Source of the DNA: Sphingomonas soli NBRC 100801
Lineage (GTDB): Bacteria; Pseudomonadota; Alphaproteobacteria; Sphingomonadales; Sphingomonadaceae
Length of the DNA stretch: 64,000 nucleotides
Assembly: GCF_001591025.1 (NCBI RefSeq)
Contig: NZ_BCTZ01000013.1
Location: forward strand, 186,001 to 250,000
Reading direction: 5' to 3'
Shown here: one piece after another, positions 26,463 to 34,612 of the stretch
How the letters are laid out: each line of letters begins with the position of its first letter
How positions within the stretch are numbered: position 1 is the stretch's first letter
Notes under the pieces: generated by a model
What the model saw: only the letters and a program-made list of their open reading frames with translations
The model's database searches: none
What the model was told of the DNA's origin: nothing
Position numbers and translations under genes: made by a program

Positions 26463-27392
26463 CTAATCGGCATCGAGCGGCGGCGCCGCTGGGTGGCGGT
26501 ACAACCGATCGCTAGGGTCCGGGCCTCCCCAGTTCCTGAAGCTGGCGAGCACATCCAGCAGCGGATGGTCCTCGACCGCAGACGGCCGGTTGAGATCAGA
26601 GTAGAGATCTTCCGGCGGGCGATTGTGGAACAGGTGGCACAGGCTGTTCGCCAGCACGTCGGCCGCCACGACGATAGGATCTTCGTCGCCCACCGGCGTG
26701 ATGGTCAGGTTTTGAACCGTGGTCGCGACCTCAAGCGCCGGCGGTATCTTCGCTTCGAAGCGCATCTCCGCGCTCACCACCGCCTTGGTGACCGTGTCGA
26801 AGCCGGTCGCGGTGCTGGTCCGCGGACCCGTGTGGAGCAACTCCGCTGCCTCTTGCCGGAACAGCTTGGCGATCGGCGCATCGACATTGTCGGTGCGCAC
26901 GACGATCTCGACCGGGCCTGGCCGGCGCTCCTCGATATAAGCCACGATATGGCTGTAGAGGCCGGTGAACAGCATCGCGTGGAGCGACTCCGGCTTCTCG
27001 CGCGGACTGCCGATCTTGACCCTTGGATTGGGGTTCCGTGCCGCCATGTCGGTTCGCGTATCGGAGAGGATTTGCTGGGTCATCCGGTGGAAGTTGTGGA
27101 AACCCGCGACGTGGATCGCATACCAGAAGCACGGCAGGTTCAGCTCGAGGATCGCGGCGAATATGTCCGCCCGTAAACCGTGCTGCTGCTCGGGCGGCAG
27201 GTCGGTGATGTGGAGTTTGCCGTCGATGCTCCGATAGGGCGCGATTGCTGCTTCGAGCCGCAGCTCCGCGGCAGCAAGGACTTCTTCGGGCACGAACACG
27301 CCCGCGAAGACACCGACCTCGCCGGGGTCCTGCTCGTCCTGGTCAGCATAGCCCTTCGCGCCGGATTCGTCGCAGGCAAGAATGATCTTCAT
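26463..27392 (-). CDS. DUF3800-like protein
   Basis: A 309-residue protein whose opening MKIILACDESGAKGYADQD and late segment DPIVVAADVLANSLCHLFHNR resemble DUF3800, a family with an RNase H-like arrangement of acidic residues (DESG near the start, D-x-x-A/N late). DUF3800 proteins are frequent on mobile elements and their function is unknown. Its start overlaps the stop of the ParB-like gene by 4 bp. Assignment rests on these two motifs. Confidence 0.65.
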   Translation of the reverse strand: MKIILACDESGAKGYADQDEQDPGEVGVFAGVFVPEEVLAAAELRLEAAIAPYRSIDGKLHITDLPPEQQHGLRADIFAAILELNLPCFWYAIHVAGFHNFHRMTQQILSDTRTDMAARNPNPRVKIGSPREKPESLHAMLFTGLYSHIVAYIEERRPGPVEIVVRTDNVDAPIAKLFRQEAAELLHTGPRTSTATGFDTVTKAVVSAEMRFEAKIPPALEVATTVQNLTITPVGDEDPIVVAADVLANSLCHLFHNRPPEDLYSDLNRPSAVEDHPLLDVLASFRNWGGPDPSDRLYRHPAAPPLDAD

Positions 27393-27982
27393 TGGCGATC
27401 GATGTCCTTAGCCGTCCGGGCGGCACCGGTGAGCGGCGTCGACAGGATGATGGTTTCATGCGGCCCCGCCGGTGCGCGCCCGAGGACGTGCAGCGCATTC
27501 AGGTAGCGGTGCCGCTGGTGCCCCTCGACGATGACCAGTCGCACATCGGGCAACAACTCACCGCCGTCGATGACGCCGAACGGCGTAGATAGGAGCACCA
27601 TGGGATAGTCCCAAGTGCCCTGGTCGAGCGCGACGGCCGTCGGATGACGATCCGCACCGCCGCGTCGCTGGAAGGTGTCATAGTCGAACTGGGGATGCAG
27701 CTCGCCACCAAAGGCCCGGTGAATGGCGGCCAAGAGCTGCTCACCGGTCCAGGCCCGCCGTTCCCATCCAAGGCTGTCGAGCGGCAGGAAGCTGAACGGG
27801 GAATAGGTCCAGTGCTTGTAGATCCATTGCTCGCACAGGTCTTCGGGCAGGTGCGCCAGCACCGGCCGATTGCGCTCCCACCAGCTGTCGAAGCTCTCCT
27901 TCTCGTGCGTGTATTCACCGATCGGGCGAAGCGATTCCGGCCAGGCGGTCGGCGGCACATGATCCAGGTCGAAGGGCGGCAT
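27389..27982 (-). CDS. ParB/sulfiredoxin-fold-like small protein
   Basis: A 197-residue protein. The segment VRLVIVEGHQRHRYLNALHVLG near residues 150-171 resembles the ParB/Srx core (EGxxRxxAL), in which the Glu-Gly and Arg lie in the nucleotide site. The N-terminal part (SFDSWWERNRPVLAHLPEDLCEQWIYKHW) is Trp-rich and unassigned. It starts at ATG 27982, is translationally coupled to the DUF3800-like gene, and is divergent from the cyclase-like gene 62 bases away. Function unknown. Confidence 0.65.
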   Translation of the reverse strand: MPPFDLDHVPPTAWPESLRPIGEYTHEKESFDSWWERNRPVLAHLPEDLCEQWIYKHWTYSPFSFLPLDSLGWERRAWTGEQLLAAIHRAFGGELHPQFDYDTFQRRGGADRHPTAVALDQGTWDYPMVLLSTPFGVIDGGELLPDVRLVIVEGHQRHRYLNALHVLGRAPAGPHETIILSTPLTGAARTAKDIDRQ

Positions 27983-28044
27983 TGCCTATCCATAGCGGGC
28001 AGGCGCATGACCGGAAGCCAAATCGATATGCCGGGAGAAGCAGG

Positions 28045-28782
28045 TTGGACGAAGAAAAGGGTCGCTGGGGAATCTGGATCGACGTCGAAGGATTCAGCAA
28101 CCTCTGGAGCGCGGGCGATCTGGCTCTGCGCGGGCTCGGCCAGCTCACCAGCCTGATCTTCGAGATCGGAAGGAAATGCTATCCGCGCGACGGCGAACGT
28201 CTCTTCGCGCACCAGGTCGGTGACGGCTTTTATATCGCCAGCGACTTTCATGAGGTGAGCCTGGACCGATGCGCCGCTTTGGCGATCTTCCTGATGCGCG
28301 GCATGACCGAGATCGGATGCGTCGCGCGCGCCTCCATCGCCGAGGGGGACTTGGCCGACTATAGCGGCTGCCGGCCCCGCGAGGTGCAGGCCGAGGCGCA
28401 CCGCAACGGCGATTCGGACGTGGTTTCGCTCGGCGACGGGCTGATGACCTTGCAGGCCATCATGGGCCAGGGTCTGATCAATGCCGTGGCGCTCGACAAG
28501 CTGACCAACACCAAGGGCGCGATCGTGACCATTGAGGCCGCCAAGGTCGGCCGGCTGTCGTCTGGCTTCATCTCCCGAGCGCTGGAAGAGGCGCCTGCGA
28601 TCATGGCGATCGATTGGGTCCATTCCACGTCTCCGCGGATCGACGAGATCGCCGAGCGTACGGGCTTATCAAGCCCGTCGCCGGAGACGCTCGCCCGCCG
28701 GCTCATCGACTATGTCGCGCAGCACAGCTTGCAGCCGAAATGGAGCAATCCGACGTTCCGCTATGCCGGTGTCGGCGACTGA
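28045..28782 (+). CDS. Protein with class III nucleotidyl-cyclase-like motifs
   Basis: A 245-residue protein. I placed the start at TTG 28045 (MDEEKGRWGIWIDVEGFS) because GGGAGAAG lies just upstream; an in-frame TTG at 27982 is possible but overlaps the divergent gene's start. IDVEGFSNLW at 12-21 resembles the DxxGFS/T strand of adenylate cyclases, HQVGDGFYIASDF at 56-68 resembles the second metal site (GDG), and VARASIAEGDLADYSG follows where the glycine-rich third motif would be. If real it could make a cyclic nucleotide signal; the resemblance is weak. The next gene (62 bases on) has transglutaminase-like motifs and may be its partner. Confidence 0.6.
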   Translation: MDEEKGRWGIWIDVEGFSNLWSAGDLALRGLGQLTSLIFEIGRKCYPRDGERLFAHQVGDGFYIASDFHEVSLDRCAALAIFLMRGMTEIGCVARASIAEGDLADYSGCRPREVQAEAHRNGDSDVVSLGDGLMTLQAIMGQGLINAVALDKLTNTKGAIVTIEAAKVGRLSSGFISRALEEAPAIMAIDWVHSTSPRIDEIAERTGLSSPSPETLARRLIDYVAQHSLQPKWSNPTFRYAGVGD

Positions 28783-28844
28783 TCGCGATTGAGGGAGCGG
28801 GTTCGGGCTCCCATATCCGGCCCGGCCAGACATAGGGGGAAGAA

Positions 28845-29708
28845 GTGTCCGAAGCGAAACGCAGATCCGCTGAGCGCGCAGCGTCGCACGCGCCGCTCGA
28901 CCAGAAGCTGCGCGATCTCGGCGTCGATACGGGCGCGTTCGGCTTTTACGACCAGCCCGCCTTCATGGCCCAGGAGGCGCTCGATCGGCGCTTTCTCGAC
29001 AATTATGCGCTGTGGGTCCAATCGCGGCCGCGCAGCGCCGACGACGACGCGCGCGCCCGGGCCATCGTGCCGCGCCTCGCCGCGTTCCTCGCGGACCTGT
29101 TCGAGCAGGAGGATATGCAGCGCAGCTGCGTCCATGTCTCGTCGATGATGCCGCGCATCCTCGACCGGCTGGGCGTGTGGAGCTTCGCGCTCAAGGGTTC
29201 GATGATCATGTCGGTCCCCGCCAAGGACATTGTCAGAGCCCAGGCCGTGAAGGACCTTCCGGCCACTCCGGGCCAGGAGATCGGACACTCCTGGGTAGTA
29301 GCGCCGCCCTTCGTCATCGTTGATCCCACCATCCGCCTTCAGAACCCGCCAGGCGATGCCATCAATGCGTACATCCCGCCTATCGTCGCGGTGGAGGACG
29401 CGCCGCTGACCAAGCCGACGGTCGACGATGTCGTCAGCGTAGCGCTGCGCGCGCACACAGCCCGGCAGGAGGGCCGCGAGGACAGCCAGCTCCATCACCG
29501 CGCCGTGCCGCACTTGCGCGAATTCGGAAGGGAATTTCCGAGCCGTCAGATCACCATCGGCCAATTGCGGGTGCGGTACGTCCCGGTCGCGGTCCGGATT
29601 AGCGATGTGCCGCTTGAGCTGATCAACGGCGGCGGAGACAGGCTGCGCGGATCCGAGGTCTGGAACGATTATGTCGCCAAGGCCTTTGCGGAATATATCG
29701 TCGGCTAG
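28845..29708 (+). CDS. Hypothetical protein with a transglutaminase-like Cys-His-Asp pattern
   Basis: A 287-residue protein starting at GTG 28845 behind GGGGGAAG. RSCVHVSSMMPRILDRLGV near 94-112 and GHSWVVAPPFVIVDPT near 146-161 give a Cys ... His ... Asp order like that of transglutaminase/NAT-type cysteine enzymes (Cys at a helix start, His and Asp on adjacent strands). No known family comes to mind. It lies 62 bases after the cyclase-like gene, so the two probably form an operon. Catalysis is inferred only from the pattern. Confidence 0.62.
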   Translation: MSEAKRRSAERAASHAPLDQKLRDLGVDTGAFGFYDQPAFMAQEALDRRFLDNYALWVQSRPRSADDDARARAIVPRLAAFLADLFEQEDMQRSCVHVSSMMPRILDRLGVWSFALKGSMIMSVPAKDIVRAQAVKDLPATPGQEIGHSWVVAPPFVIVDPTIRLQNPPGDAINAYIPPIVAVEDAPLTKPTVDDVVSVALRAHTARQEGREDSQLHHRAVPHLREFGREFPSRQITIGQLRVRYVPVAVRISDVPLELINGGGDRLRGSEVWNDYVAKAFAEYIVG

Positions 29709-29758
29709 CCGGCCCGGCGATCTCCTCGCCCAAGGGGACAGCTTTGAAGGCTCTGCCG

Positions 29759-30400
29759 TCAGGGCTTGGGCTCATGGTTGGCCGGGGCATAGCGGCCCCA
29801 CCTGCCCCAGGGCAGCGAACGCAGTCCGTCCTTTTCGACAAGGTCGGCGCATTCGCGCATCATGTCGGCGACCGCCTTCCAGCGCGGGCGGTCATTCTTG
29901 GCGTAATAGACCAGGGCCGCGGCGCCGGTGGCGATCCAGACCTCGCCGACATCCCATATGAAATCCATCTTCCGGCGGCCGGCGGGAAGCGCATAGTCCT
30001 TCATGTCCCAGAACCAGCGGTTGAAGCTGGTGTAGAAGTCCTTCCGCCAGGAATCGCTTTCCCAATAGCGGGCATGCTTCACGTCCGGCACCCGGGGCTC
30101 GCCTTCGGCAGGAGCCTGCAGCTCCGCAATCTCGGGCTCCGACCAGTCGGGCTCCGGCTCTTCTCCTTCCTCCGGAGGACCGAGAAGGTCCCGCACCACA
30201 CGCAAGACTTCTGCGACCTCCTTGCGGTAGTCGGTGGCGGGCTCGAACCGATCGTGGGTGGAAAGCAGCCCGGCGACGCTCTGCTTGAGCATCGCGAAAT
30301 AGACGGCGGCTTCGTTGTCTCCGGGATTGCGGCCCCAATGCTCCTCGACGACCCGGTCCATCCAGACCGCCACCACATCATCGAGTGATCCGTCTCTCAC
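29759..30400 (-). CDS. Hypothetical protein next to the integrase
   Basis: A 213-residue protein. I prefer GTG 30400 (protein begins VRDGSLDDVVAVWMDR) because GGAGAAAAG lies upstream; a GTG at 30502 would add 34 residues but has no ribosome site. The centre is acidic and Pro-rich (PPEEGEEPEPDWSEPEIAE), the C terminus Trp/Arg-rich (WKAVADMMRECADLVEK...WGRWGRYAPANHEP). No family recognised. It is convergent with the transglutaminase-like gene and shares the strand with the integrase. Confidence 0.6.
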   Translation of the reverse strand: MRDGSLDDVVAVWMDRVVEEHWGRNPGDNEAAVYFAMLKQSVAGLLSTHDRFEPATDYRKEVAEVLRVVRDLLGPPEEGEEPEPDWSEPEIAELQAPAEGEPRVPDVKHARYWESDSWRKDFYTSFNRWFWDMKDYALPAGRRKMDFIWDVGEVWIATGAAALVYYAKNDRPRWKAVADMMRECADLVEKDGLRSLPWGRWGRYAPANHEPKP

Positions 30401-30520
30401 CAGCTTTTCTCCGATACTGACTACAAATGGTTTCGTAGCGGCTGAATGCCATCGTCGAAACGGCTGGCGGAAAGCGGATGTGGGATCGTGCGTGCCGGTC
30501 ACCGCCGGGGGCCAGTCAGT

Positions 30521-32047
30521 TCACGCAGCCATGGCCTGCAATTCGCGCCCCTGGGACTTCGCCCAGGCAGTCAATGCGTCGGCCGAATAGACGATGCGGC
30601 GCCCGATCTTGCGGAAGGCGGGGCCGGTCCCCATCCAGCGGTAGGTCTGCATCGTCCCGACCGTGAAGCCCAGCAACAAGGCTGCGGCGCGCGTGTCGAG
30701 CCACTGCGTGCGGATTACCGCGCCGAGCACCGGGTCGGACGGAAGGGATTCATTTTCGGAATCGACCGCCCAATAGGCTTCGAGCGGATCGCCCGGCATG
30801 GTGTCGTTGGCGGCCACTACTTCGAGACCCTCGCCAAGGCACCGTGCGATCTCGTCGGAGATGCGCTCGGCCGCCGACTTGAGCGGGTGATCGGACAAAT
30901 GGGTGTAGCGTTCGGTCGTCTTGGCGCTGCGGTGCCCGAGCAGCGCACCGATGATCAACATGCTGTCGCCCGTGGCCGCGCCGATCGAGGCGAAGCTGTG
31001 GCGCAGGTCGTGGATGCGCACGTCCTCCAGGCCGGCGGTTTTCCGGATCCGGACCCATACCGCCTGCAGGTCGGTGACATGGGTGCCGTCCTTCTTGCCC
31101 GGCAGCAGATAAGGGTTGCCTTCCACCCTCGGCACCATCGCGATGATCCGCATCGCGGGTCCGCCCAGATGGACGACCTTGGCGCCCGTCTTCGAATCCG
31201 GCAGACGCAGGCAGCGATGATAGCGATCGATATAGCTGTGCTTCAGCTTCAGGATCTCGTTCTTCCGGCAGCCGGTAAGGACCAGCAGCCGCAGCGCCGC
31301 GATCGCGTACTGGCTTTCCACGCCGAGCGATGCGGCAGCGGCCAGTGCCTCACCCAGCCGCGCCAGCTCGGCGGGCGAGAGGAACCGCTCCATCTTCTTG
31401 CCGGGAAATTTCCGGACGCCGATGGCCGGATTGTCCGGCCGCAGCTTGCGTTCCACTGCCACGCCAAGCATCGCACTTATGGTCGTCACGCACTGGTTCG
31501 CGGCGCCTTTCCCGCCGCGCACGCGCGACAGTCGCCGATGCCCCTTTTTGAGGGTTCGGGCGGTCTTGCCGGCCGCGATGTCCCGCAGCATCTGCTCGAT
31601 ATCGCTCCGCTCGATCTTGGACACCCGACGCTTGCCGAGCAGCGGCAGGATGTGGTTCTCGATATTGTTACGCGCCTGCCGGACCGAACTCTCCTTCGCG
31701 GTAAAGAGAGTCTCGTTCAGATAGATCTCGCTAAGATCGGCGAGCGTGAGTTCTTTACGCTCCGCAATCTTTTCTTGCTGCGGGTCGATGCCATCTACAA
31801 TCTTTCCCAAAAGGCTCTGCGCCTCGCTACGCGCGGCTTCGGGCGTCCAGGGCGAGCCGTGCGGCCCGATCTTGAACCGGCGCTGGCGACCCTCGATGCG
31901 GTACTGAAGCACATAGACCAGCTTGCCAGCGGGAGATATTCTCAGCCCGAAACCAATGACATCGCTATCCCAAAGGAAGCGGTCGGTGCCATCGGCCGAG
32001 AGGCCATCGACGATGCGCTTGGTGATTCGAACGCGCTCGGTGGACAT
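30521..32047 (-). CDS. Tyrosine recombinase (island integrase) with a fused C-terminal AlpA-like helix-turn-helix
   Basis: A 508-residue integrase. The N-terminal DUF4102-type arm-binding region (ITKRIVDGLSADGTDRFLWDSDVIGFGLRI) is followed by a core-binding domain and the catalytic domain: Arg in LTGCRKNE near 257-263, HDLRHSF near 346-352, GHRSAKTTERYTH with the nucleophile Tyr near 379. Residues 455-505 (WLDTRAAALLLGFTVGTMQTYRWMGTG...VYSADALTAWAKSQG) look like an excisionase/AlpA MerR-type winged helix, which normally is a separate small protein. A fused directionality domain is unusual. It begins 174 bases from the tRNA-derived attachment site and reads into the island. Confidence 0.92.
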   Translation of the reverse strand: MSTERVRITKRIVDGLSADGTDRFLWDSDVIGFGLRISPAGKLVYVLQYRIEGRQRRFKIGPHGSPWTPEAARSEAQSLLGKIVDGIDPQQEKIAERKELTLADLSEIYLNETLFTAKESSVRQARNNIENHILPLLGKRRVSKIERSDIEQMLRDIAAGKTARTLKKGHRRLSRVRGGKGAANQCVTTISAMLGVAVERKLRPDNPAIGVRKFPGKKMERFLSPAELARLGEALAAAASLGVESQYAIAALRLLVLTGCRKNEILKLKHSYIDRYHRCLRLPDSKTGAKVVHLGGPAMRIIAMVPRVEGNPYLLPGKKDGTHVTDLQAVWVRIRKTAGLEDVRIHDLRHSFASIGAATGDSMLIIGALLGHRSAKTTERYTHLSDHPLKSAAERISDEIARCLGEGLEVVAANDTMPGDPLEAYWAVDSENESLPSDPVLGAVIRTQWLDTRAAALLLGFTVGTMQTYRWMGTGPAFRKIGRRIVYSADALTAWAKSQGRELQAMAA

Positions 32048-32220
32048 GCTATACTACTCCAACCCGACCTCAGCCTTCCGAGAGCATCCGAAATTTGGAA
32101 GCAGATTGGAAGCAAGAGTCAGAATATCGTGGGTTAAAGTTTCGCGTTGTCGGCTATCTGAGTCAAGAAAAAATGACTGAAATCGTAGGTTTGGATAGAT
32201 TAGCGCAAGTAAAAAAGCGT

Positions 32221-32266
32221 CTTGGTAAGGCTGAGGTCGTGAGTTCAATCCTCACCGGCAGCACCA
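32221..32266 (+). other. Attachment site: 3' fragment of a tRNA-Thr(GGT) gene
   Basis: The 46 bases contain the anticodon loop TTGGTAA, the T arm GTGAG-TTCAATC-CTCAC and the acceptor end CGGCAGC-A-CCA of an alphaproteobacterial tRNA-Thr(GGT). The 5' half (D arm and 5' acceptor) is absent and the anticodon stem no longer pairs, so this is not a functional tRNA. Its position beside the integrase marks it as attR (or attL) of the island. The intact tRNA-Thr should lie at the other end, left of position 1. The 319-base gap 32048-32366 holds nothing else that I can identify. Confidence 0.8.
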
Positions 32267-32366
32267 TCATTTCAATGACTTAGCGACATTTCCCCGGCAG
32301 GGGTCCGCTCGGGGTAGCACCGGGGCAGCACGCGCGGCCATGTGATACCCACGGTCGCAGCGGCCT

Positions 32367-32717
32367 TCATTTCGTGATGCGAAGATCGGCGCGCATGGAC
32401 GTCTTCAGGTCTTCGTGGGCGGCATCCCGGCCCGCGCGGTCACTGTTGGTTTCGACAATGCGGCGAATCGCGTCGCGCACCGGCTCGGGGGCGACTAACT
32501 CGCACCGCATCTGCCAGTATGCGAACGCCTTCGCTGCTTCGTCGCTGCCTTCGACCGCCGCACGATGATAGGCTTCCAACAGCCCGACATATGCGGCCTG
32601 CTTCTCTTTGAAGCGACGTTCGTCTTCCTGCGATCGTCGCGACAACCAAGCCTGAACAAGCGCGGTGACGATTGAGCCGAGCCCAAATGCGGTGAGAAGC
32701 GGGATTAATTGCGACAT
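32367..32717 (-). CDS. Small single-pass membrane protein
   Basis: A 116-residue protein starting MSQLIPLLTAFGLGSIVTAL at ATG 32717, with one N-terminal membrane helix (about 4-22) followed by a charged helical domain (SRRSQEDERRFKEKQAAYVGLLEAY...). No family recognised; such membrane-anchored coiled proteins are common among accessory genes. It is divergent from the GIY-YIG-type gene. Confidence 0.65.
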   Translation of the reverse strand: MSQLIPLLTAFGLGSIVTALVQAWLSRRSQEDERRFKEKQAAYVGLLEAYHRAAVEGSDEAAKAFAYWQMRCELVAPEPVRDAIRRIVETNSDRAGRDAAHEDLKTSMRADLRITK

Positions 32718-32774
32718 GCCCACACTCTAGCGACGATCGTTGCCCGTAGCGATGCCACGCTTATAACTGTGACG

Positions 32775-33470
32775 ATGCGGGATCAGATTGTTGCCGAGAT
32801 TAAGCGAATTGCTGCTGCGACCGGCAAAGCGCCCGGCCGCACCCTGTTTGAGCGCGAGACGGGTATTCGAACTTCGCAATGGCTCGGCATCTATTGGGCA
32901 CGCTGGGGCGATGCAGTTCGAGAAGCCGGTTTGACCGCCAACGATCTTCAGGGCCGCACCGATAACGACTTCATTCTTGAACAGATAGCGCACGCTGCAC
33001 GGCACTTCGAACGTGCGCCGACGTATGCGGAACTGCGGCTCTACGCACGAACCAATGAGGGCTTCCCCGCGCATAGCACCATCTTCAACCGCTTCCCGGC
33101 GAAGGATGACATGGTAGTCGCGTTGCGCGAATGGATCGGCGACAAGCCCGAGTTCGCCGACGTTGCCGCATTGCTGCCCGAGCCGAAACCTGATCGTGCT
33201 GCACCCCGGCCAACGCCAAAGGGCGCTGACGGCCATGTCTATCTTCTCAAATCCGGCGATCACTTCAAGATTGGCCGCAGCGACGAATTGGAACAGCGTG
33301 TGAAGGAAATTCGCGTCGCGCTACCGGAAGCTGCGGCTCTTGTTCACACGATCCGCACTGACGATCCGCCCGGCATTGAAGCGTATTGGCATCGGCGGTT
33401 CGCCGACAAGCGCGCCAACGGCGAATGGTGGCACCCGTGCAGAAGCGTGTTTCCCCTGACGAGCTGCTGA
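32775..33470 (+). CDS. GIY-YIG-type (T5orf172/MUG113-like) nuclease-domain protein
   Basis: A 231-residue protein starting MRDQIVAEIKRIAAATG at ATG 32775. The N-terminal half holds two homing-endonuclease-associated-like repeats (ERETGIRTSQWLGIYWARWGDAVREAGL and a shorter one). The C-terminal domain GHVYLLKSGDHFKIGRSDELEQRVKEI...IEAYWHRRFADKRANGEWW matches the T5orf172/MUG113 branch of the GIY-YIG fold (VYLL, KIGRS, E, H-x-x-F, GEW). The last residues after GEWW look abrupt, so a late frameshift is possible. It lies right of the attachment site and belongs to a different accessory block. Confidence 0.8.
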   Translation: MRDQIVAEIKRIAAATGKAPGRTLFERETGIRTSQWLGIYWARWGDAVREAGLTANDLQGRTDNDFILEQIAHAARHFERAPTYAELRLYARTNEGFPAHSTIFNRFPAKDDMVVALREWIGDKPEFADVAALLPEPKPDRAAPRPTPKGADGHVYLLKSGDHFKIGRSDELEQRVKEIRVALPEAAALVHTIRTDDPPGIEAYWHRRFADKRANGEWWHPCRSVFPLTSC

Positions 33471-33787
33471 TTTGTCACGTCGTGGCGGGACGCTACCTGC
33501 ATCAAGCGAAGCTCGCGGAGTTCGTGGCATTGCCGTTTTCTGACATCGTCACGACCGCCTGGCTGGATCGATGCGAGCTTCCGGCGCAGTTGGTGACGCC
33601 GCGGCTTACAGTGGGCGAAATCCGCAAGGCGGCTACGACAACGGCGGCGGGTTGGACGCGCGTCCTCAGGGTGCTCGAGGCAGCGAGGAGCGCGGTGTCC
33701 TCCGCCGCATCGGCGACTGTGCGGGATTTCCTGCAGGTTCTCCGCAGCCAGATCGGGCCCGAGGCTCTCCAGACGGGTAGGGATTGA
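33425..33787 (+). CDS. Possible small protein overlapping the GIY-YIG-type gene
   Basis: A 120-residue frame (MVAPVQKRVSPDELL...) that starts inside the end of the preceding gene in another frame, with only a weak ribosome site. The first 60 residues (VVAGRYLHQAKLAEFVALPFSDIVTTAWLDRC) read like a real protein; the rest is Ala/Thr/Arg-rich. It may be the displaced 3' part of the preceding gene or an independent gene. Confidence 0.4.
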   Translation: MVAPVQKRVSPDELLICHVVAGRYLHQAKLAEFVALPFSDIVTTAWLDRCELPAQLVTPRLTVGEIRKAATTTAAGWTRVLRVLEAARSAVSSAASATVRDFLQVLRSQIGPEALQTGRD

Positions 33788-33871
33788 GGCCCGCCGTTCG
33801 GGCTGGCGATGGACGGGCCTGGGGGAACCTACCGAAATCTCGACGATTCAGCCTCGCGAAGGAGAGAAATC

Positions 33872-34048
33872 ATGAGCGACAACAAGGCGCTGCGCGCGCC
33901 GCAGGATTCCTCGCGCATTGCCATGGGCGAGGATTATGAAGTTGCCTATTGGACCGACAAGTTCGGCGTCGGCCGCGACCGGCTGCAGGAGGCGGTCGAT
34001 GCTGTCGGCAATGGCGCCGATGCAGTGGAGGCATATCTGAAGCGCTGA
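33872..34048 (+). CDS. DUF3606 domain protein
   Basis: A 58-residue protein (MSDNKALRAPQDSSRIAMGE...) with the DUF3606 layout: a short disordered start, DSSRIAMGEDYEVAYWTDKFGV and a small helix-turn-helix-like part (DRLQEAVDAVGNGADAVEAYL). The start ATG 33872 follows GAAGGAGAG. These small cytoplasmic proteins are widespread in alphaproteobacteria and their role is unknown. Confidence 0.88.
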   Translation: MSDNKALRAPQDSSRIAMGEDYEVAYWTDKFGVGRDRLQEAVDAVGNGADAVEAYLKR

Positions 34049-34054
34049 CCTGGC

Positions 34055-34432
34055 TCAGAACCTGATCGCCGGGAACCCAGTGAACGGACGCAGTTCGCAT
34101 TGCAGGACCGAGCGGCTCTCGATCCCGCGCACCACCAGCTTCGCTAAGAGCAGCCCGGTCTCGCGGTCGATCGTCACGGAATAGGCCTGGACATCGAAGA
34201 TCGGGGTGGCGATGTCCTGCAGGGTTATCACGGTCGGTTCGATCTTCGCGATCGCGATCGTCGAAGTGCATCGATCGAGGCACCATCGCCCCTTCTTGAG
34301 ATCAATCCGGTAGGTCTCGCTGGTCTGATAGGTTTCAGGCGCGCTGTAGGGGTCGGCGGGATTATGGAGATAGGTCGTCCCGGTGCACAGCAGGTTGAAC
34401 GCACTCGCCGCGACGATGAGCCATCCAAGCAT
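34055..34432 (-). CDS. Exported hypothetical protein
   Basis: A 125-residue protein with a signal sequence (MLGWLIVAASAFNLLCTG) and a strong ribosome site (AAGGAGGA). The mature part is beta-rich with two cysteines in GRWCLDRCTST and one near the end (VLQCELRPF), suiting a periplasmic protein. There is no clear lipobox. Convergent with DUF3606. Family not recognised. Confidence 0.7.
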   Translation of the reverse strand: MLGWLIVAASAFNLLCTGTTYLHNPADPYSAPETYQTSETYRIDLKKGRWCLDRCTSTIAIAKIEPTVITLQDIATPIFDVQAYSVTIDRETGLLLAKLVVRGIESRSVLQCELRPFTGFPAIRF

Positions 34433-34570
34433 TGGGTCCTCCTTTTAGAATGCGGCCTCATGGGCCTGGACCTCCCCGCTGCAGCTGTGACCGGTTCGGC
34501 GGGCTGCTGCAGTACGCAACGACCCGGAACGTTCCCGGCCATGCGACAAGCTCGGAACATTTTCCGGGCT

Positions 34571-34590
34571 GATACGCAGCTTTGCGTATC
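34571..34590. promoter_or_regulatory. Palindromic motif GATACGCAGCTTTGCGTATC
   Basis: Near-perfect palindrome almost identical in its core (TACGCAGCTTT-R-CGTA) to 3126-3143. Both copies are near a 28-bp AbiEi-type operator. A likely regulator-binding site. The rest of the gap 34433-34612 contains only a half-copy of it (GTACGCAAC at 34512). Confidence 0.4.
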
Positions 34591-34612
34591 GGCTGGCCGG
34601 GCGGGAGCGGCG

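Noticed and set aside
32095..32283. 62-codon frame across the attachment site
   Set aside because: It runs through the tRNA fragment and has no ribosome site; the tRNA identity explains the sequence better.
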